This document shows, one piece after another, positions 58,033-64,000 of a DNA stretch of 64,000 nucleotides (within the stretch, counting starts at the first letter, position 1; each line of letters begins with the position of its first letter). Origin of the DNA: Actinostola sp. cb2023 (taxonomy: Eukaryota; Cnidaria; Anthozoa; Actiniaria; Actinostolidae); assembly GCA_033675265.1 (NCBI GenBank), contig JAUJYZ010001519.1, forward strand, positions 161,001 to 225,000. The letters are read 5' to 3'. The notes under the pieces are model-generated. The model was not told the origin of the DNA. It saw only the letters and a program-made list of their open reading frames with translations, and ran no database searches. Made by a program: the position numbers and the translations under genes.

Positions 58033-58767
58033 ATGAGCAATAATCCCAACGATTCTAACTGTCATGCACAACCTAAACGAACAGTTCAGATCAAATTCTG
58101 CATGCAAGCATTCATGAGAGCTGTGTCTAAATATGACATGAGTAACTGTACTGATAATACTGTTATTGATGATGTATGTATTAGTAAAGAAGATATGACA
58201 AATCAGACACCTCAATGCATACAAAATGGTAGATATTCTAGACTGAATTCAAAAGTAACTAATAGAGTCAGAGATAGAGAACCATCTAGGATTTCATTAA
58301 GAAAAGTTATGCAATCATTGAAATGTAGAAAACTGAGAAGGAAGCATAAGAAAATGCTTAAAATGTCGGTCCCTGTTTCATCTGTTTTGCATAGTATTGC
58401 ATCAAATTATAAACAATGGAATATTAGATATACTAAGAGACAAGACAGTTTCTACAGTAATTACATGTATTTTATTATTACTAAGACTTCAACAATAGCT
58501 TATAATGTGTCGGAAACATTTTTTTTACTGTCTGGAGATATTGAACAAAATCCTGGTCCAGTAACAAATAATAGTACCTCATCTAGAGCAATAGCTAGCC
58601 ACACATCTGACTTTGTGTTTAACTATAGACTGCTTCGGCACAGTTTAAGACCACTAGATGTGGGTGGTGGAGGTGATTGCTTCTTTAAGTCTGCATCACA
58701 TCAGTTATATGGTGATTCAAGCCATCATTTAGAAATTAGAGCAGCAGGTATTCAGTACTTCAAGTAG
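58033..58767 (+). CDS. Helentron N-terminal protein with 2A peptide and OTU fragment
   Basis: The first in-frame ATG is 58033 (MSNNPNDSNCH); the frame is also open through the hairpin array upstream. A basic segment (CRKLRRKHKKMLKM) and then LLSGDIEQNPGP (ending near 58560) follow. The latter matches the 2A ribosome-skipping consensus D-x-E-x-NPGP. After it comes LRPLDVGGGGDCFFKSASHQ, the catalytic Cys block of an OTU-type cysteine protease, and HHLEIRAAGIQYF. The frame then hits TAG at 58765, where the rest of OTU, including its His, is missing. OTU domains are a known part of some animal Helitrons. An internal deletion explains the break, because the next frame starts within the helicase. 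Confidence 0.8.
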   Translation: MSNNPNDSNCHAQPKRTVQIKFCMQAFMRAVSKYDMSNCTDNTVIDDVCISKEDMTNQTPQCIQNGRYSRLNSKVTNRVRDREPSRISLRKVMQSLKCRKLRRKHKKMLKMSVPVSSVLHSIASNYKQWNIRYTKRQDSFYSNYMYFIITKTSTIAYNVSETFFLLSGDIEQNPGPVTNNSTSSRAIASHTSDFVFNYRLLRHSLRPLDVGGGGDCFFKSASHQLYGDSSHHLEIRAAGIQYFK

Positions 58768-58777
58768 ACTGAATACA

Positions 58778-60598
58778 TTAAGATGTCAGCTTGGTGGAGT
58801 CAAACTGATATTCATAGATGAGATATCCATGGTTGGTAACACTATGTTTAATGTACAAATCAACAATAGACTCAAAGATATCAAAGGTAGTTCACTGCCA
58901 TTTGGTGGTGTTAGTATTATTGCTATTGGTGATTTATTCCAACTGCAACCAGTTATGGATGGTTATATATTCAAAGATATGAGCACCTCTGATTATAGTA
59001 TTCTTGCTCCCAATTTATGGCAAGAACATTTTAAAATGTTTGAACTGAATGAAATAATGAGACAAAGAGAAAGCAAACACTTTGCTGAGATGTTAAACAG
59101 ACTAAGAGAAGGGAAGCATACTACTGATGATATTTTGAAATTCAAAGAACGAATAATAGAACCTAATAGTTGTCACTATCCCAAAGATGTTCCTCACTTG
59201 TTTATACAGAATGCAAAGGTCAATGATTTTAATGATAGAGCTCACCGTGCTATATCAGGTACTAAGTATAGTATTAAAGCACATGACAGTGTCATAGGTG
59301 CTGAGTCTCAAGAACTGAGGGATAAAATCATAAAGCAAATACCTAGTGATCCTAGGAAAACGAAACAGCTGCATTCAATGCTAAATCTTGCTGTTGGAGA
59401 GAGAACTGAAATCTCTCTTAACACAAGAACAGATGATGGTATAACAAATGGTGCTGGTAATGTGATTAAACACATACAAGTACATCAAACAGACAGACCG
59501 TCTGGTATAATATGGGTCCAATTTGACCATGCTGATGTTGGTGAAAAAAACAGACATGATAATAGACAGTTGTATGTCCAAGGTATTGAACGTACATGGA
59601 CACCAATCAAACCAGTAACTACACAGTTTGCAATTGGTAGAAATAGAACAGTACAAGTTGTAAGAAAGCAGTTTCCACTGCGACCTGCTGCTGCCAAAAC
59701 CATTCACAGATCACAAGGTGATACTGATACTAGAGTTGTTGTTAACTTTGATACTAGAAGGACTATTCCTCATATACACTATGTGGGACTAAGTAGGGTA
59801 ACCACCATTGAAGGTCTTCATATCACTGATCTATGTGAAAACAAGATAGCTGTCAGTAATGATGTTCAGAAAGAAATGAAACATCTCAGAACTGAAAGCA
59901 AACTAAGTCTCAGTGTCATACCTTTATATAAATTTGATCAGTTGTCTTTTAAGCTTTGTTATTTGAATACAAGATCCTTACATAAACATATACAAGATGT
60001 TCAGAAAGATATGAACTATTTTAGCTCTGATGTAAATGTTTTTACAGAAACTAGGTTCAGTCATTCAGACAGTGATTCATTGTATGAATTAAATGGATAC
60101 AGCTTGTTTAGAAATGACAACATGTCAACATTGAATACTAGACCTTTTGGAGGTACAGCAGTTTACAGCCGTGTTGACTATTATCCAGGCTACCCATACT
60201 GCTGTAATACCAATGGTATTGAGGTTTCCGTTATGAGATTCATGATACTCCCACATGTTACAATCATAGCTAGCAATATAGCAATATATCGATCCCCTAG
60301 TATATCAGTTACTAAATTAAGCTTGACAATCACTCAGTTGTTAAATAATTTTGCTTGTCAATGTATATTTATTGGAGATTTTAACATAAATTGGTTTAAT
60401 GATAAACAAAAAATGCCACTTTATAATATTTTCAAAGACTTTAACTACCAGCAAATAGTTTCATGTCCGACTACTGATAACAAAACTTGCATTGATCATA
60501 TCTATACTAACTTGCCAGTACAAAAAGTGAAAGCATATGCTTTGGAAACTTACTTTTCAGACCACAAAGCAATATGTGCATTAATTGATTGCCATTAA
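58778..60598 (+). pseudogene. Pif1-like helicase (N-terminally deleted) plus EEP nuclease
   Basis: The frame starts without the Walker A part, at LIFIDEISMVGN (Walker B). It continues through IAIGDLFQLQPV, LNEIMRQ, FPLRPAAAKTIHRSQGDT (motif V) and IHYVGLSRVT (motif VI). From about 59940 an endonuclease/exonuclease/phosphatase domain follows: FKLCYLNTRSLH, VFTETRF (Glu), CIFIGDFNINW (GDFN), CIDHIYTN and YFSDHKAI (Asp-His), ending at TAA 60598. Pif1 fused to an AP-type endonuclease is the arrangement of Helentrons. The HUH Rep nuclease and helicase N-terminus are absent, so the element is not autonomous. The remaining ~600 codons have no stop or frameshift. Confidence 0.88.
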
Positions 60599-60767
60599 TC
60601 CTACCATAATTAGCTCATTGTTATAAAAAAACTTGTTATTACAATACTGAATGTATTTAGCATAATGATAGCATAATAGAAGTAAAATCAATAAGGCTTT
60701 AACAAGTATGGAATAGTCATGTTAATTAAAAAATCATTTTATTTCAATTTAGAAAAAATAGAAACAA
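60599..60767. other. Spacer between helicase and RPA-like genes
   Basis: This 169 bp AT-rich gap must contain the end of one transcript and the start of the next, unless they are cotranscribed. No signal is clear. Confidence 0.4.
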
Positions 60768-62078
60768 ATGGACAATCCATCACCATCAACGTAAGTATAT
60801 ATACCGGTATATATATATTTTTTCAACAACAAAAATCACATCAATCAAATAATAACAATTAAAACTTTTCAACTCTTTTTTCAGTCAATCAACACCAAAA
60901 CAAGCTGAAACAATAGAAGGTAATTTTAACTTCTCACAAATAAATATTTACCTCATTATATATATATTTTTTATTCACTATTATAAATAATTGATAATGT
61001 ATATGTGCTGTATTGGATATTGCCAATAACATCATATTTTCTTTTGGCTTTTAATTTAGAACTACAAGGTTATGTACATGCTCTTAGTCCTATAAGAACA
61101 GCAAGAAACAAAGCAAGAACAACATATTTCAATTGTATAATACAAACAGATGAAGAACAGAAAGTCCGTGCTGTGTGCTATGATCCTCCAAAGAGAGTCA
61201 ACTTGCAACAGGCATATCAACAAAGATCACCAGTCAAGATTTCAGGTGTAAAAAGAACATCAAGTTCCAGTTTCAGTGACAATAATGAAGAAGAATTTAA
61301 AATCTTAAAGCAAGCCAAAATTCTGCCAACATCAACAAATTTCCAATATAACTCAACAATTGCATCGTGCTTACTAACAGTAAAGCAAGCTCTTTCAGCA
61401 GACCTCTACAAGACAATTGATGTAATTGCCAAAGTAATGAGCAAGAATGAAAACAAGCAAGTTATCATAAGAAATGGCAAGAAGTTAATGAAAGTAGATT
61501 GTATCGTCGCTGATGAAACCGATAGTATGAAGCTGGTCTTGTGGGAAGAGCTCATCAGCAAAGTAGATTGTGGAAAAACCTATCTTTTCAAGAGTGTGAA
61601 AGTAAGAGTTTTCGACGACGCCAAATATTTAAGCACAAACGAGTCTACCATCATAGAAGCTAAAGGTGACATGCAAGACGTCAATTTGACATCTGATGAC
61701 ATAAAGGACAACATCATTGAGGGAGAATGTATTGCAGTCCAGATAAAAAAAGAGCAATCATGTGTTATCTGTAACAATACATTGGAAGTACCGACAGACG
61801 AAGATACTGTTACATGCAAATCTTGCAACGTCACCATGTTGTCAACAACGTGTAACCCCAAACTAGTATGCAATGTCACGATCAAAACTCCAAATGGAAA
61901 GTTCCAAAGTTACACATGTTTGAATGATGCAATTCAAAGTTTCCTGGCATCCATTGATAATAACACCAATCTAGATGACATACCACATGATGAATTACAA
62001 AGCCTAATGCTACATGCTGGAACCAAACAAATGATTGTAGATGACTCTTCCAAAGTAATCTACCAATTTCTTCTGTAG
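60768..62078 (+). CDS. RPA-like single-strand DNA-binding protein (three exons)
   Basis: Exons 60768-60790, 60885-60919 and 61060-62078 join in phase (23 + 35 + 1019 = 1077 bp, 358 residues plus stop) through GT-AG introns. The start is MDNPSPST. An OB-fold-like region covers about residues 130-230 (IDVIAKVMSKNENKQVIIRN, LKLVLWEE-type block). A C4 zinc ribbon follows (CVICNNTLEV, CKSC), the RPA1-like order. RPA-like genes are carried by many Helitrons and may coat the single-stranded transposition intermediate. No stop or frameshift is seen, unlike the neighbouring helicase, so this gene could be expressed. It could alternatively be an independent gene, but position and type favour the Helentron. 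Confidence 0.82.
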
Positions 62079-62084
62079 AGATTT

Positions 62085-62700
62085 AATTGACAGTGTTTTG
62101 AAACACTAAGCAAGACATTCTTTAATCTTTATACACTCAATTGCAGAATCGTTGTCGGGTTCAAAATCATAGAACATAGAAGCTGAGACCGCAAGGGATA
62201 CCTGGGAAAGCGGTAAATGAGTCAAATAACGTCGCTTATTCGTAATTTATTTACCGAATATGTGTAGAATTTTGCTTAGAGAGATCATTTATTTCGTTAA
62301 ACACCACCATTTTCCTCTGACTACATAATACTTAGCTCCTTTATCGCTTTCCCATACATCCTAGCGGTCTTAGCTTTAATGTTCTATGATTTGAAACCCA
62401 ACAACGATTTTGCAATTTAGTGTATGCATTACGTTAATGTTCATTTTCAACAAAAAGATTCAGAGACAGTGTTATCAAACACCAAGACACTCTTTAATCT
62501 TGATATGCATTACGTTACTGTTCATTTTCAACAAAAAGATTCAGAGGCAGTGTTATCAAACACCAAGACACTCTTTAATCTTGATATGCATTACGTTACT
62601 GTTCATTTTCAACAAAAAGATTCAGAGACAGTGTTATCAAACACCAAGACACTCTTTAATCTTGATATGCATTACGTTACTGTTCATTTTCATTAGTCGA
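62085..62700 (+). repeat. 81 bp tandem repeat, interrupted by a MITE
   Basis: The word ACGTTA recurs at 62431, 62512, 62593 and 62674, exactly 81 bp apart. Each unit reads TTCATTTTCAACAAAAAGAT, GACAGTGTTATCAAACACCA and TCTTTAATCTTGATATGCAT. A partial unit at 62085-62133 lies left of the MITE at 62134. Two frames are open through the array because 81 is a multiple of 3, which does not imply coding. Its place behind the RPA gene may make it the element's 3' region. Confidence 0.9.
62134..62422. mobile_element. TA-flanked palindromic MITE, copy 2
   Basis: The ends CACTCAATTGCAGAATCGTT and CACTAAATTGCAAAATCGTT (inverted) are flanked by TA (62132-62133 and 62423-62424). Comparison with the intact 81 bp units (CTTGATATGCATTACG) shows the insertion point. 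Related to 8212-8485. It is non-coding. Confidence 0.88.
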
Positions 62701-64000
62701 AATCTGTCTATAACCAAACTGAAAGGTACGTTCTTTCAACTATATATTTCATTACATTTCGTTCAGTTAATCAAATATTGGTTTCTGCACAAGTTTTTCA
62801 GAAGTGATTGTTTAATACCCTGTCATTCCCCATGTTATTGCATTGTTAATTATTATTATTAATGCCAAATTAAAGTTATTTTATCTTAATGTGATGTTTA
62901 TCTGACATGCAATAGATATGAGCGGGAGGGGGCTCGGGAGACTTTTATGAGTATTTTTAAAAGAGATAATCCGTAGCTGTATAGTTTGTTTTCGAAAGCC
63001 CTTTTCATGACCATAAAGGTCGGACGTGGATATTTTATCAGGACGAATCTCTTGCCAATTTAAAGACAATTGCTTCACCGCTTATTTCATTTATATGCTT
63101 TATTAATGCATTGCAGACTTTTAAGCTATTTTTACAAACAGTAGCCACATGCAGGCCTTGACTACCTATTTTTAATTGTGTCTCATGACAATTAAGATAT
63201 AGCTCATATTTTGTGATGAGACGCAAACAATGACGTTATACGTTATGCATTATACCATGTTAGTCATAAATAGGCCTTTTTATCAAGATTGCACACGCAT
63301 CTTGAAATTCATATCGAAAGTGAACACAATGCAACTTTTAAACTTTAAATAGGCTGAAATTATAGCATAATTTTTCATAGTTAAGAAAAGAATCGTTGTA
63401 TAAATTCCTTTTAGTCGCAAGAACTTTCAAAGTTTAAACTTGAGTTCAAAACAATTTTCTTGGCTCATCAACGACCCATCAAGTAAGCTATGTGCGCAAC
63501 CTTGAGAAAACGGCCAACTGAGTTAGATTTATTAGAATAACACCGGGTGCATTTGAAAAGGGAGATAAGGAAAATATTAAAAAAAAAGGGAAATGAAAGA
63601 TTCAAAGAAGAACATGAAGAGAATGAATTAATGAATGGTCGGATGAAGGGAGAAAAGAAAAAAAGCAGTCCCAATATTTTCTATTGTCGTTATATGTTTT
63701 TCTTGGTCTTATTATTTTTATCACAGAGACATCATCTTTGATTTGCATTGCTAACGTCTTTGTTTCTAACACGGGGGGAAGGAGGAAAGAAAACGAACGA
63801 AAGAAGAATGTATTATTGGATGAAAGAGTGAAGTGTCGTTTTCGTTAATGATTTATTATGGTCATTTGAAATATACAAATACATCTGGTTTTATGTTACT
63901 CTATTTACAAACATTTTCTTGACATTTATTAATTATTAAGCTCCATCACGCAAACATTTGGAGGCCCAGAGGCCATCCTTTCAATCTTGTCGATTATCGA
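62701..64000. other. No gene recognised
   Basis: AT-rich sequence. A purine-rich run at about 63555-63665 gives a Lys/Glu-rich frame that looks like low complexity rather than a gene. A second purine run lies at 63770-63810. Nothing else is supported. Confidence 0.4.

Noticed and set aside
57750..58049. Minus-strand repetitive frame across the hairpin array (LLELLASRKT-type repeats)
   Set aside because: All frames are open because the unit is 42 bp. The antisense reading has no domain and is a by-product of the array.
62410..62862. Open frames through the 81 bp tandem repeat
   Set aside because: The period is a multiple of three and two frames stay open equally well. Composition is that of a minisatellite, not a protein.
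63547..63741. Lys/Glu-rich frame
   Set aside because: It comes from a purine-rich low-complexity run with no conserved pattern and no splice context.

Overview
The window looks like genomic DNA of an invertebrate metazoan, most likely a cnidarian or similar marine animal. The evidence is spliced genes with GT-AG introns, an AT-rich background, one conserved eukaryotic housekeeping gene, and a dense collection of animal DNA transposons (piggyBac, an ISL2EU-type THAP/YqaJ element, a Helentron-type Helitron, TTAA- and TA-flanked miniature elements). No CRISPR, operon, rRNA or tRNA feature is visible. The taxonomic call is inference.

Layout. (1) 1-9.5 kb: the host gene NSA2 (60S ribosome biogenesis) lies on the minus strand as ten exons with consistent phases (260 codons plus stop). 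Its introns are packed with small inverted-repeat elements. (2) 10-23.5 kb: a nest of large TA-flanked elements (10617-15557, 15879-17610, 21803-23300; a fourth sits at 50597-52158). They share related termini but each carries a different subterminal repeat array. Three of them sit in a degenerate ~86 bp satellite. The first holds a full-length but broken piggyBac and a TTAA element. (3) 26-37.4 kb, minus strand: a Mutator-like (PF20700-type) transposase and a decayed protein kinase plus cysteine-peptidase-like region. They are joined by small open exons whose splice phases are all compatible, so they may be one gene. Its introns are filled with further elements. (4) 38.55-45.91 kb: an ISL2EU-type element with ~100 bp terminal inverted repeats, a THAP-DDE transposase (+) and a SAP/SWIM/YqaJ protein (-), damaged by two TTAA elements. 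(5) 47-52.6 kb: fragments of a PHD-finger protein, a non-LTR reverse transcriptase tail, a piggyBac remnant and a second SAP exon. (6) 55.3-56.1 kb: an uninterrupted copy of a repeat that is interrupted at 30.8-34.8 kb. (7) 57.2-62.1 kb: a Helentron-like element with a 5' hairpin module, an array of covarying stem-loops, a 2A peptide, a truncated OTU domain, a Pif1 helicase lacking its N-terminal half, an endonuclease/exonuclease/phosphatase domain and an intact RPA-like gene. The window ends in unassigned sequence.

The most unusual signals are the array of tetraloop-capped hairpins with compensatory changes (57737-58027), the phase-compatible kinase/peptidase/transposase exon chain (26026-37346), and the TA-element family in which both ends carry a matching but element-specific subterminal motif array.
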